Positions 19,738 to 28,345 of a stretch of 64,000 bases of DNA are shown here, piece by piece. The notes below the pieces were generated by a model that saw nothing but the letters and a program-made list of their open reading frames with translations, searched no databases and was not told the DNA's origin. Made by a program: the position numbers and the translations under genes. Source of the DNA: UBA6627 sp965248675 (lineage in GTDB: Bacteria > Chloroflexota > Dehalococcoidia > UBA2979); assembly GCA_965248675.1 (NCBI GenBank), contig CBDFJZ010000008.1, positions 1,054,001-1,118,000 of the forward strand, in the 5' to 3' direction. Position 1 is the first letter of the stretch. Each line of letters opens with the position of its first letter.

Positions 19738-20204
19738 TCAGCGTAGTGCTTGGTGCCGCTGCTTGAGGGCGTCGGCCTGCAGGGTGTTCCGGTAGGCCAT
19801 GGCCGGTGCGCTGGGAGAGCGGCCGTCGGCGGCAAGCTCACGGACCAGCCGGTATCTCATTTTGGGAGCACGTTCTCGCGCGCGAAGAGGGCGGCGGCGC
19901 GCTTCAGAATCTCGTTCTCCATCTCCAGGGTGCGGTTGGCCCGGCGCAGCCGCACCAGCTCCGCCCGCTCGTCGCTCGTCAGGCCCTCTCTGTGGCCCTC
20001 GTCGACATCGGCCTGCCGCAGCCAGCGGTGCAGGCACGACCCGGCGATCCCCAGGTCCGCAGCGATCCGCGCGATCGGCTTCTCCCGCAGCCGGGCCAGT
20101 TCGACAGCACGACGGCGGAACTCGGGTGGGTAGGCGCGGGGCATCCAGGACTCCTCCCCGGGCGACATCGTCGCCTCAGGCTAGGTGTCCGGGAAAGCGG
20201 GTCA
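19738..20204 (-). mobile_element. IS3-family remnant (left end and orfA)
   Basis: The left end TGACCCGCTTTCCCGGACAC lies at 20204 and abuts the hsdS fragment. It contains orfA and the first ~15 codons of orfB (RYRLVRELAADGRSP), then the sequence diverges. The right boundary near 19738 is uncertain. Confidence 0.7.
19857..20144 (-). CDS. IS3-family transposase OrfA
   Basis: 95 residues. The helix-turn-helix covers PRAYPPEFRRRAVELAR to DLGIAGSCLHRWLRQAD, followed by the leucine-zipper helix LVRLRRANRTLEMENEILKR. The ATG at 20144 has GGAGGAG upstream. OrfB is missing beyond its start, so the element cannot move on its own. Confidence 0.8.
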   Translation of the reverse strand: MPRAYPPEFRRRAVELARLREKPIARIAADLGIAGSCLHRWLRQADVDEGHREGLTSDERAELVRLRRANRTLEMENEILKRAAALFARENVLPK

Positions 20205-20621
20205 GGCTCCCTTGACGTCTTGGTTGAACGCCATAGGGCGCTGGATGACGCACACCGGGATGTCGTTAAGCAGGGTCATCCCTCGGGTGAGAAGCAGAAC
20301 GCTCCCGCGCGGTGCGATGCGAGTGCCGTTCGCGACACCTTCCTCGGTGAGATGATCCTCCGTGTCGGGCAGCCGGAACTGCTTCATATCCTTCGCTGAG
20401 ACCCAAGGGAAGGTCCCATTCCAATAGTCGGCTCGACGCTTGGACGGCGTCCCTCCCGACAGGAGGTCGACCACACTCCCGAGAGTGGTTGGCTCCCAAT
20501 CGCGATCCGCCGCGCCGTAGTCCCGTTCTGAGCTCCTCGCCGTACCCCAGCACCGCCCAGCCCGCCCCGATCTGCGCGTCCGGCCGCGCCCCTTTGGTGA
20601 CCGCGCGCCGAGACGCGACAT
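20205..20621 (-). pseudogene. hsdS: Type I restriction specificity subunit HsdS, N-terminal fragment
   Basis: DNA-recognition subunit of a type I restriction-modification complex. The target-recognition signature is clear: EPTTLGSVVDLLSGGTPSK then YWNGTFPWVSAKDMK and GSVLLLTRGM. Sequence ends at the IS3 left end after FNQDV, so the second recognition domain is gone. The true start is uncertain; the ATG at 20621 gives an atypical Arg-rich leader. It lies downstream of hsdM, DUF2442 and DUF4160 in one direction, so all were once co-transcribed. Confidence 0.75.
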
Positions 20622-20672
20622 CTTGTCCCTGAACCGCGTGCCGCCGTCCTCCGCTGGAGCCTCGCCGCGGCG

Positions 20673-20933
20673 TCATTCGAGCGGGGCGATCTTCCCCGGA
20701 GGCTCGAGACGCCGTGCCCGCTGCCACGCCTCCCGCAACTCGGCCTGGTGCAACTCCGCCCACTCGAAGACTAGGCGCCGGGCGCGCGGCGGCAGGCTGC
20801 CGCGGATCACTTCGATGTCTTCGATCCCGATCAGAGCCTCGTGTTCCGCGTACACCGCGTGCATGTGCGGCGGCGCGTGGTCGAGTCCGTACATGCGGAT
20901 CACGATGCCGTAGAAGCGGCTGATCTCAGGCAT
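20673..20933 (-). CDS. DUF4160 domain protein (86 aa)
   Basis: A complete DUF4160 protein: MPEISRFYGIVIRMYGLDH, then PPHMHAVYAEHEALIGIEDI and LVFEWAELHQAELREAW. This family is found beside DUF2442 genes in a pair that resembles a toxin-antitoxin module. It overlaps the DUF2442 gene by 8 bp, so the two are translationally coupled. Its place between hsdM and hsdS is unusual. Confidence 0.82.
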   Translation of the reverse strand: MPEISRFYGIVIRMYGLDHAPPHMHAVYAEHEALIGIEDIEVIRGSLPPRARRLVFEWAELHQAELREAWQRARRLEPPGKIAPLE

Positions 20934-21210
20934 CGTTGACTGGCGCTTCGGCGTCAGTCGGTAGCTCGTCCAGCGACTTCCCGGTCAGGTCCATGTAGAG
21001 CGCGTCGGGGCACAGCTCCAGTTCGTCGCTCCAGGCGATGGCCCGGTGCGGCGCGATGTGCACCCGCTCGAAGCACCCCGGCTCGTCCCACGCCGCGAAC
21101 ACGCCGCGGCCGGCCAGGTGCGACAGGTCCAGCTCGCCGCTGACTCCATCCGAGTAGCGGAGCCAGATCCGGAATCCTTCGCGGGGCTCGACGGCGGTTG
21201 GGCGAATCAT
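20926..21210 (-). CDS. DUF2442 domain protein (94 aa)
   Basis: A complete DUF2442 protein: EGFRIWLRYSDGVSGELDLS, then GVFAAWDEPGCFERVHI and AIAWSDELELCPDALYMDLT. It is the regular partner of DUF4160. It starts 22 bp after the hsdM stop. DUF2442 proteins are short nucleic-acid-binding candidates; an antitoxin role is suggested by pairing, not proven. Confidence 0.82.
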   Translation of the reverse strand: MIRPTAVEPREGFRIWLRYSDGVSGELDLSHLAGRGVFAAWDEPGCFERVHIAPHRAIAWSDELELCPDALYMDLTGKSLDELPTDAEAPVNDA

Positions 21211-21231
21211 GCGTGTCCTCCCTCGCCTATT

Positions 21232-21647
21232 CTAGAACCCGAGCGCCCCGAGGTTCGCCTCGATCTCTTCGTCGAGGCGCTCCGCATCGGCGCGCTGCTC
21301 GCGCCACTGCGCCGCGAGGCGCGTCATCTTCTCTTCGAACGGCTCGCCGTCGTCCTCGCGCGGCGCCGCTCCGACGTAGCGGCCGGGCGTGAGCACGTGC
21401 CCGTTCCGCCGCACCTCCTCGATGTCCGCCGACTTGCAGAAGCCGGGCTCGTCGGCGTACTCGCCGGCGCCCTCCTCGCCGCGCCAGGCGTGGTAAGTGT
21501 CGGCGATGCGCTTGATATCCTCGGTGGTCAGTTCACGGTGCGTGCGGTCGGTCATGCGGCCCATCGCGCGGGCGTCGATGAACAACACCTCGCCACAGCG
21601 GTCGCGGAACCGGCCGTTGCGGCGGTCGCGGGCCAGGAACCACAACA
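21232..21647 (-). pseudogene. hsdM: Type I DNA methyltransferase HsdM, C-terminal fragment
   Basis: Last ~135 residues of the N6-adenine methyltransferase subunit: WFLARDRRNGRFRDR, LFIDARAMGRMTDRTHREL, KIADTYHAW-like segment, and VLTPGRYVGAAPREDDGEPF. The catalytic NPPF domain is missing because an IS-B fragment replaces everything upstream of 21648. With the truncated hsdS and a scrap of hsdR at 31.9 kb, the system is inactive. Confidence 0.85.
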
Positions 21648-22101
21648 GCGCCGTGGGTGTGGCGTCAGTTGCTGGAGGCGACGCCGTGGGGGCAGCAGCC
21701 CCGCTAGCTGATCGGGGACCGCGACCGCTCGTCCGGCGCTGCCTGCATGGGCAAGGCGCGAACGATCGGGATCAAGACGGTCCTCACTGCGGTGCGGGCA
21801 CCGCAGGCGAACGCCAGCGCGGAGCGTGTGGTGGGAACGCTCAGGCGCGCATGTCTCGACCAGCTGATGATCGTGAACGAGCGTCACCTGCGACCGGTGC
21901 TGCGGGGGTACGTCGCGCAACTACAACCACGTGCGACCGCACCGGGCGCTCGAACTGTGGGCTCCGGACGACCGGCGGCCACGGTCACCGCCCCGGAGCG
22001 AGGGCCAAGTCGTGGCTCGGCCGATCCTGGGCGGGCTGCATCACGAGTACGAGCGTCTCGCCGCGTGACATTCGGGCGGACGACATTTTCTGGTAGCACA
22101 G
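21648..22101 (+). mobile_element. IS-B fragment with right end
   Basis: It begins at APWVWRQLL of the transposase and ends at the terminal repeat TTTTCTGGTAGCACAG. It carries the shared TAG (21705-21707) and a frameshift at the CGCAACTACAACC site near 21915. The left edge cuts hsdM and the right edge cuts a metallopeptidase gene. Confidence 0.82.
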
Positions 22102-22202
22102 CCATCAGCGATGACGCCGTTGTCCGCCTGGCGCGCCAGTACGGTGTGAGCCAGGCGGCGATGGCCTTCCGCCTTGCGAATCTGGGCCTAGCGGCGCTCT
22201 AG
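22102..22202 (+). pseudogene. ImmA/IrrE-type peptidase C-terminal fragment
   Basis: About 33 codons, ISDDAVVRLARQYGVSQAAM then AFRLANLGLAAL and stop. This matches the HTH-like tail of ImmA/IrrE metallopeptidases of mobile elements. The zinc-binding HEXXH part is absent. It is truncated exactly at the IS-B end. Confidence 0.5.
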
Positions 22203-22223
22203 CATCACTCACCGGCCGCCCGC

Positions 22224-23012
22224 TTACCGTTGACCAAGACCGAGCCCACCAAGAAGTGAGCCCTCGCCGCGAGACTCGCCGCCGGCGCTGGGTGCGCTCT
22301 GGATGATGCGGTTCGCCAGCCGCGAGAACGGCAGCGACTGCAGCCACACCCGACCGTGCCCCGAGAGGCTCGCCAGGAAGAGCCCTTCGCCGCCGAAGAC
22401 CATCGACTTGAGGTTCCCTGCACGCTCGATCGAGTAGTCGATCCCGGGCTCGAAGGCGACGAGGCACCCGGTGTCGACCAGCAGCTTGTCGCCGCGCAGC
22501 TCCTTTTCGACCACCGTCCCGCCGACCGACAGGAACGCCATGCCGTCGCCGCTCAGGCGCTCGAGGATGAAGCCCTCACCACCGAAGAGTCCGGTTCCGA
22601 GGTTGCGGCGGAAGGCGATGTCGATCTTCGTGCCGAGGGCCGCGCACAGAAATGCATCTTTCTGGGCCAGGATGGTCCCGCCGAGAGCAGCCAGATCGAC
22701 TGGCAAGATCGTGCCGGGGAACTCGGCGGAGAAGGCGACGACCTGCTTGGCACGACCCTCGTTGGTGAAGTGCGTGAGGAAGATCGACTCCTGCGCCATT
22801 GCCCGCTTGCCGACATCCTTGAGCTTGCCCCACAACCCCTGATCAGGCTCGGCGCCGTCCCCCATCTTCGACTCGAAGCCGATGCCGGATTCGAGGAACA
22901 TCATCGCTCCGGCCTCGCCGATAACCGTCTCGCCTGGGTCGAGTTCGACCTCGACGAACTGCAGGTCGTCGCCGTGGATCCGGTAGTCGATCACGTGGCT
23001 GCTCATGGTCAT
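22224..23012 (-). CDS. AIM24 / TIGR00266 family protein
   Basis: A complete 262-aa protein of the AIM24 family, a trimeric beta-helix fold of unknown biochemical role. Characteristic stretches are VEVELDPGETVIGEAGAMMF, FGGEGFILERLSGDG and FGGEGLFLASLSGHGRVWLQ (the repeated GGEG turns). The ATG at 23012 follows AGGAGACCCCA. The protein carries a Gly-rich tail (GLLGGLGLGQR-like). It is not part of an operon and looks like a normal chromosomal gene caught between IS fragments. Confidence 0.85.
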   Translation of the reverse strand: MTMSSHVIDYRIHGDDLQFVEVELDPGETVIGEAGAMMFLESGIGFESKMGDGAEPDQGLWGKLKDVGKRAMAQESIFLTHFTNEGRAKQVVAFSAEFPGTILPVDLAALGGTILAQKDAFLCAALGTKIDIAFRRNLGTGLFGGEGFILERLSGDGMAFLSVGGTVVEKELRGDKLLVDTGCLVAFEPGIDYSIERAGNLKSMVFGGEGLFLASLSGHGRVWLQSLPFSRLANRIIQSAPSAGGESRGEGSLLGGLGLGQR

Positions 23013-23106
23013 TGGGGTCTCCTGCTCGTGCATGCGGGCCGCCGAGATGTAAGCGCCCTCTACACCCACGATAGCCGGGAGTGGCTCAGGGAGAGGCGGA
23101 CGGCCG

Positions 23107-23250
23107 ATGAACGGTCCATCTCAGGACTACGACCGCGTCGAGCTCGTCTGGCCTGGCAAGCGCACCGAGGTCGAACGTGTGCGGCTGCCGTTCCAGGTCA
23201 TCGAGCGCGTGAACGACGTGCGGCGCTCGCGCGAGGGACAGGCGCCGATG
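23107..23250 (+). pseudogene. N-terminal fragment of a predicted adenine methyltransferase
   Basis: ATG with GGGAGAGG upstream. The first ~48 codons read DYDRVELVWPGKRTEVERV and LPFQVIERVNDVR, the leader I associate with Mod-like site-specific methyltransferases. No catalytic motif is present because the sequence changes near 23250. The call rests on this leader only. Confidence 0.4.
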
Positions 23251-23526
23251 CTCACGGTCTCCCGGTCCACGGTTTTCTTGGACACCTGATTGGGGCAGCC
23301 TGCCCCTGCAGAGGAGGTGTCCATGCCGGGCTCAACACAGAGGACGAATGGGCGGAGCGAGCCGCGGAGAACCGTCGGCACTCCATGCCTCTCGCCGAGC
23401 AGCGGCGGCTGTTCGCAGCGCGATGGCGCTCGCTGCTCCCGGAGACGGCCGCGGCATGAGGCTCGGCGGTCACGACGGAGCCACGACTTCGCTCCTGGCG
23501 CGCGCCCTGAGATTGACGCTGCCCCT
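23251..23526. other. Unassigned mosaic stretch
   Basis: It contains GAGGAGGTGTCC before an ATG at 23323, as at IS3-type orfA starts, but the frame carries no transposase. A second frame reads GLNTEDEWAERAAENRR then AEQRRLFAARWRSLLPE and stops at 23459, perhaps the tail of an unknown gene. Confidence 0.3.
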
Positions 23527-23650
23527 CTGACCGGACCCCCTTTGCGAGACCACCGCTTATGAGAGTCCAGCGTGTAGCTGAGCCTCCCAGCGCTCGGCGT
23601 AGGCAGCCGGGGCGAGCCAGCCCAGGCTGCTGTGCGGAGCGAGGGGCCGC
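23527..23650 (-). mobile_element. IS3-family right-end fragment
   Basis: Tail of an OrfB transposase (SSLGWLAPAAYAERWEAQLH) and the terminal sequence CGCAAAGGGGGTCCGGTCAG. The same end occurs in opposite orientation at 56455-56675. Confidence 0.7.
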
Positions 23651-23739
23651 CCCTAACCAACTGATCGCTCTCCGCTGCCACGTCTATTGGTTCAAGACGG
23701 ACTACTCCCGTGTAGACCGCTCGGCAGGCGTCACGGGTC

Positions 23740-23985
23740 GTCACCGCGCCCGGCCAGCTGCGGCCCGGCGTGCGGCTCCAGCCCAACGGCCTCAAGCAGC
23801 TGCTCCGCCGCCGCGGACGCGCCGCCCACGTGCCCCGCTGCCACACCCACCGCTTTCGCCATACCTTCGCGACCTGGGCCATCCAGCAGGACGCCCGCGA
23901 ACTCGACGTCCAGCACTTGCTCGGCCACGCCGGCCCCGAGATGGTGCGCCGCTACACCGCCAGCTACCGCGCCGAGGACGCCGCC
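23740..23985 (+). pseudogene. Tyrosine recombinase C-terminal fragment
   Basis: Near-identical to the last part of the recombinase at 13178-14127: LQPNGLKQLLRRRGRAAHVP, HRFRHTFATW and LLGHAGPEMVRRYTASY. The N-terminus and first catalytic Arg are absent. The 3' side is joined to an IS6 transposase. It is a duplicate scrap of the 13-kb integrase. Confidence 0.78.
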
Positions 23986-24493
23986 CGCCGCCAGGCTTGC
24001 GCTCGGCCACGTCGACCAGGCGCCGCAGGAAGCGCCGGGCAGCATGCTTGTCCCGGTGCTCGCTGAGCATGGAGTCGAGGAGTACCCCCTCGCGGTCGAT
24101 GGCGCGGTAGCGATAGCACCAGCGCCCGGCGACCTTCACGTCGGTCTCGTCCAGGTACCAGGAGCCGCCGGCCTGGCCGCGCCGCTTCGCTCGCAGCTGG
24201 TCCGCGAGCAGCGGGGCGAAGCGGACCTCCCAGGCGCGGATCGTCTCGTGCGTGACCTCGAAGCCGCGCTGGAGGAGCAGCTCAGCGACGTCGCGGAAGC
24301 CCAGCTTGTAGCGGAGACGCCAGCGCACGGCGAGCAGCACGATGTCGGTCGGGTACTGGAGATCGTTGAACGGGGTGCCGGTCCGCTCGTTGAACCGCCG
24401 CCGACAGTCCCGGAACCAGAACCGCCGGTAGCCGAGCGCGGTGCGGCCCTTCCGCTTCGTCGTAGCCGTGGATGCACAGTCTGGACAAGCCAT
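23986..24493 (-). pseudogene. IS6-family transposase, truncated
   Basis: N-terminal two thirds of an IS6/IS240-like enzyme: zinc-finger-like MACPDCAS, then GYRRFWFRDCRRRFNERTG, YPTDIVLLAVRWRLRYKLG, LDETDVKVAGRWCYRYRAID (first catalytic Asp) and LLDSMLSEHRDKHAARRFL. The final Glu region is missing at the junction with the recombinase fragment, so it is inactive. This IS type appears only once in the window. Confidence 0.82.
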
Positions 24494-24578
24494 CAGCGTC
24501 CCCTCACCATTCCGCGGATGCGGCTAGCCGAGGCCAGCGAGCCCTGAGTTCTGACAGAACCCCCGATACTGCCGCTGA

Positions 24579-25268
24579 CTAGTACCAGATCGCGATCGGG
24601 CGGCCGTCGTCGTCGAGCTCGGGCGGAGATGGGAGGGAGACCGCCTCTCCCGCGGCGATGCGGCCAGCGCTCCAGGCAGCCACGGCGGCGTCAAGAATGT
24701 CGTCCGCGGCGACGGTTCCCACCTCCCCCAGCGCGTCGGGGATGCGGATGCCGACCCCCGCCAGCAAGGCGCGCCGTTCCGTCTGACCGTTCCACTGCCG
24801 CTTGGACGCCGCTAAGGGGCGACCCGCCAGCGCGTGAAACGACACCTCGGGATGCACCTCGCGCACACGCTCGTCCTGCGCGGCCACGGGCTCGACCTCG
24901 AGGATCTTCCCCGCGATGGCGAAGCTCTGCTGGGTCAGACCCCGGCCGGTCAGTGCGCGAGATCGCTCGTTCGCGGTTCTCCAGTCCGGTGTCGTGAGCA
25001 CGGCTCGGGGTGGCACCGAGAAGACGGCGGACGCGCGCCTCCCCAGCACGGCGCGCGCCGCGACATCGGCCGCGCGCGGCTGGTCGGGCGAGGACGGGTA
25101 GCCGATCGGCATATCCACGCCGATCACGGCCGCATCGCGCGCAGCGGCGACGCCGTCGGCGAAGTGGGCATGCAGCGCGGCGGACGCAAACGCGCCGTCC
25201 TCGAGCCGGACGAACACCCAGCCTCGCGCACATCCGTCGACACCGGTCACGATCCGCATCTGCGACAT
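24579..25268 (-). CDS. DUF429 protein (predicted RNase H-fold nuclease)
   Basis: A complete 229-aa DUF429 protein. The N-terminal motif VTGVDGCARGWVFV and VIGVDMPIGYP carry the acidic residues typical of the family's RNase H-like fold; PPRAVL and EVHPEVSFHALAGRPL are further family blocks. The ATG at 25268 is chosen over a longer start because family homology begins there. Role is unknown; a nuclease function is predicted from fold only. It is a single gene between IS debris. Confidence 0.85.
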   Translation of the reverse strand: MSQMRIVTGVDGCARGWVFVRLEDGAFASAALHAHFADGVAAARDAAVIGVDMPIGYPSSPDQPRAADVAARAVLGRRASAVFSVPPRAVLTTPDWRTANERSRALTGRGLTQQSFAIAGKILEVEPVAAQDERVREVHPEVSFHALAGRPLAASKRQWNGQTERRALLAGVGIRIPDALGEVGTVAADDILDAAVAAWSAGRIAAGEAVSLPSPPELDDDGRPIAIWY

Positions 25269-25504
25269 GCTGGCACAGCCGCCAAGGCGGAGCACTCCCC
25301 CCACGCGATTCGCTCTGCCTTGACGATGGCCGCCGCGCCAGCCGTCGCCTCGACTAGAACAGACGGCACGCTCCTCAACCCGATGCCTGCCTCAGGCCCA
25401 GCACGACCGGAGGTGGAGCGTCCGTATTCCGGTAGCGTGTGCTGTGCTACCAGAAAACGGCGTCCTGGCGTTGAGTTGACCCCGCGGGCGTCCATCTGAA
25501 GGCT

Positions 25505-25526
25505 GCCTCCTGCGTGGGCAGGAGGC
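25505..25526 (+). promoter_or_regulatory. Hairpin covering the IS-B transposase ribosome-binding site
   Basis: GCCTCCTGC-GTGG-GCAGGAGGC, a perfect 9-bp stem. The right arm is the AGGAGG that precedes the ATG at 25533. It would block initiation on read-through transcripts, a known IS self-limiting device. Confidence 0.6.
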
Positions 25527-25532
25527 TCCGCC

Positions 25533-26333
25533 ATGCGAACGTACCTGGGGTTACTGACGAACGCGGTTCGAAGCGCGCTGCGATCAAAGCACGACCTGAT
25601 GCTCGAGAACCTGGCCCTGCGGCAGCAGCTCGCCGTGCTGACCGGTCAGCGCGCTCGCACTCCAACGAAGCCAGCCGACCGTCGCTTCTGGTCGTGGCGC
25701 TCCCGGTATTGGCCCGGCTGGCGTTCCACCCCGGTGATGGTGCAGCCGGAGACGGTCATCCGCTGGCACCGCACGGCGTGGCGCGGGTACTGGACGTGGA
25801 AGCGCCGAGCCCGACACCCGGGCCGGCCGCGTATCAGCAAAGAGCTGCAAGGGCTCATCGCGAGGATCGCAACCGAGAACCCGCGCTGGGGCGCCGTCCG
25901 CATCGAGGGCGAGCTACTCGCGCTCGGCTACGAGGTGAGCGCGGAGACGGTGAGGTGCTATCGGCGGAGGGCGCAGCGGCGTCCGCCGTCCCGGTCCTGG
26001 CGAATCTTCCTCGCCAACCACCGCCCGCAGCTCTGAGCTGCGGACTGCTTCACCGTGCAGACGCGCAGCTTCAAGACGCTGTACGTCCTCTTCTTCATCA
26101 CGCACGCGCGCCGCCGCATCGTGCATTTCAACGTGACGGCACATCCGACGGCGCCGTGGGTGTGGCGTCAGTTGCTGGCGGCGACGCCGTGGGGGCAGCA
26201 GCCCCGCTAGCTGATCCGCGACCGCGACCGCTCGTCCGGCGCTGCCTGCATGGGCAAGGCACGAGCGATCGGGATCAAGACGGTCCTCACGGCGGTGCGG
26301 CCACCGCAGGCGAACGCCAGCGCGGAGCGTGTG
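25533..26333 (+). pseudogene. IS-B transposase, interrupted
   Basis: It starts with MRTYLGLLTNAVRSALRSKH then LMLENLALRQQLAVL and VMVQPETVIRWHR, aligned with the intact IS-C enzyme. A TGA at 26034-26036 (Trp in the 17-kb copy) and the shared TAG at 26208-26210 stop the frame before the DDE domain is finished (AADCFTVQTRSF, IRDRDRS). The 3' end is missing. Confidence 0.8.
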
Positions 26334-26538
26334 GGTCGACGACGGCCCCTTGTGTAGACGGCGAGCTGATGCCGCAGCGCCAAGTGCTCGAGGACGAGAT
26401 CGCGGCGGGCGCGGACCGAAGCGAAGAGTGCTGCGACAAGCAGACGGAGGTAGAGCACAGACGAGCCTCTCGTGGCTCGCCGATACTCTGCTATCTCAGG
26501 ACAGAGCTGCACCTATCAGGTTTTGCCGTCCCACGGGT
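26334..26538 (-). mobile_element. IS-A right-end fragment
   Basis: 205 bp with the start of the IS-A transposase (LYLRLLVAALFASVRARRD) and the right terminal repeat AGGTTTTGCCGTCCCACG. It is fused to IS-B on its left. Confidence 0.85.
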
Positions 26539-26600
26539 CTGCGCCTTAGGAGGTAGTCCCGCGAGGCTGCCGGCTCCGGCCGTGGCGAGCCTCCTCGCGA

Positions 26601-26788
26601 TGAGACTCGTCATCGTCGCCCTCGATGGTGATGAGGATAGTATAAGCGCCTCAGACGCGCTGTGCGCTCGCTACGGCCGTCTTAGAGCGGCGACGCAGCT
26701 CCCGGACAAGGACCCGACAGAGGCAGGTTTGGGCGGAGTAGACCTCCGGCGCTGGATCGTTGAACAGATCAACGTGCTGAGTGGGTGA
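26601..26788 (+). pseudogene. Toprim-domain C-terminal fragment
   Basis: 62 codons: LVIVALDGDEDSISASDALC, then LPDKDPTEAGL and LRRWIVEQINVLSG. The DxD and KDP pattern resembles the Toprim end of primase-type proteins of mobile elements. The upstream part is lost at the IS-A end. Confidence 0.45.
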
Positions 26789-26954
26789 CCCGTCGAGAAG
26801 TCTTGCAGTTCGGGGATGTCGACAAAGACGTCAGCGGTCGCCGTGCACGTGAAGGCTCGGCGACCGCGTTCGGGGCGCCGGGTCGGGGAACGGGCGGAAG
26901 GGAACTGCGTGGCGCTCCACAGCTAAGCAGCGCGCTGCCGGTCTCCCGCCCTTG

Positions 26955-27695
26955 TCATGAGCGACGTGCGGTCGCCCTCTCGAAGTGCAACTGCTCGTGC
27001 GTGACCACGACGCTCCCGTCGCTGCGGAGGTCGACGAGCGCGACGCTGCCCGGGCCGACGACGGGCGAACTCGACCCGCTGTACGCCAGTGTCATCGCGC
27101 CGAAGCTTGCTGTCTCTGGCGCGTGACGGTGGCCCAGCGCTAGGTAGTCGACGCCCGCTAGCGCCTCCGCGTGGCGTTCGAGGACGATCGGTGAGCTACG
27201 AGTGCCCTCGCGCGGGTTGAGCTCGCCGTGCGCGAGGACGATCGACCACCGGCCGTGATCGCGTGCGCCGGGCAGGTGCGCCAACGGGTCGTTCGCCGGA
27301 GTGTGCTCCGGCATCCCTCGACCCCATACCCTGACCGCACCGTCAAGCAAGTCGACGGCGCGTCCGCCGGGCTCGTCGATGTAGATGTGCCCGTCTGCCG
27401 CGAGCGCCGCGAGTCCGCCGAAGGCATCGCCGTCGCTCTCGGAGTAGCGGATGTCGTGGTTCCCGGGGATCGCGACCAAGGGCAGCGGCAGGCCCCTGAA
27501 CTCCGCGGCCACGGCCTCGATGAGCTCCGCCGGCTGGTTCGCGGAGTCGAACAAGTCGCCCGCGACAATCACCGCCTCAGCCGCCGCGGCCTCGGCGAAT
27601 CGGGCGAGCGCCCGGATCGTTTCGAGCGCTTCCGTGGGATGCGTGTGGTGGAAGTGGAGGTCCGAGGTGTGGAGGATGCGAATGGCCCTGCGCAT
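26955..27695 (-). CDS. SbcD/Mre11-type metallophosphoesterase
   Basis: An intact 246-aa calcineurin-like phosphoesterase. Metal-binding motifs are in order: TSDLHFHH, VAGDLFD, IPGNHDIR, LAHGE and LGHRHAP. The short length and the C-terminal beta domain resemble the catalytic part of Mre11/SbcD nucleases, but no capping domain and no SbcC gene are present. Homologues act on DNA ends or nucleotides; the substrate here is unknown. It is monocistronic, between a toprim fragment and a dehydrogenase pseudogene. Confidence 0.85.
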   Translation of the reverse strand: MRRAIRILHTSDLHFHHTHPTEALETIRALARFAEAAAAEAVIVAGDLFDSANQPAELIEAVAAEFRGLPLPLVAIPGNHDIRYSESDGDAFGGLAALAADGHIYIDEPGGRAVDLLDGAVRVWGRGMPEHTPANDPLAHLPGARDHGRWSIVLAHGELNPREGTRSSPIVLERHAEALAGVDYLALGHRHAPETASFGAMTLAYSGSSSPVVGPGSVALVDLRSDGSVVVTHEQLHFERATARRS

Positions 27696-27786
27696 GACGC
27701 GAGTCTAGTGTCCGCCCAGTTCGTGGTCGATGGCGCCAGCATCGGGTCGACAGCGCATTGCATAATACGGGCGGGGGAAAGGCGAC

Positions 27787-28105
27787 ATGCTCGACCGATT
27801 CAAGGTTCCGGAGGCGGATCGTGTTTAAGTCGACGTCGAGTTGAAGCGCGACGCGACGGAGCAGGTGTTCTGCAGCCAGGTCCTCCGCGACGAAGACGTC
27901 GTGCTGTCCTCGATGTCCTCATGCTCAACGACCTGCGCGGCGTGGAGACGCACGGCGTCTCAAACGCTCCTATGTCGCCGGATACGAGGCCGGTCGTCTG
28001 AACCCCAGGCCCGAACTGCAGATCGAACGCGAGCGCGATGCCGTACCTCGGGTCGACGCAGACGGCGGCCTCGGGGTGCACGTCCAACGGGCGATGGCGA
28101 TGGCG
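27787..28105 (+). pseudogene. Ldh-family (malate/L-lactate/ureidoglycolate) dehydrogenase, N-terminal remnant
   Basis: Blocks in different frames read MLNDLRGVETHGVSN, YVAGYEAGRLNPRPELQIER and PRVDADGGLGVHV, the N-terminal signature of the Ldh family of NAD(P) oxidoreductases. At least three frame changes in 320 bp make it clearly dead. Confidence 0.65.
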
Positions 28106-28111
28106 ATCGAG

Positions 28112-28199
28112 CGGGGAGTTCGAGCTGACGGCGCGTGAGCCGGTCGCGCTCAAGGGGCTCGACGGCGAGCACGTGACGTACGCGGTGGGGTGGGAGTAG
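28112..28199 (+). pseudogene. Possible adenylate cyclase C-terminal scrap
   Basis: In-frame tail FELTAREPVALKGLDGEHVT then YAVGWE and stop, as at the end of class III adenylate/guanylate cyclase domains. Only ~29 codons, so tentative. Confidence 0.35.
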
Positions 28200-28345
28200 T
28201 GGTCGATCAGCCTTCTTCGCTATCGCCGGGATCGAGGCGATCGATTTCGAAGTCGACATAGCGGCTGAGGAGAGTCGGCGGTTTCGGCTACCCGCTCGGC
28301 AAGCGCCCCTGAGAGCCTCCCACCGCGCGGTTGGACGGTCGCCGC

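Larger units (their letters stand above)
25442..26333 (+). mobile_element. IS-B copy with left end, right part missing
   Basis: Left terminal repeat CTGTGCTACCAGAAAACGG, the near-complement of the right end found at 17570 and 22101. The element stops inside the transposase at SAERV(G), where it is spliced to IS-A sequence across the shared GTGGGTCG-like bases. This is the only IS-B copy showing the start region. Confidence 0.85.
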
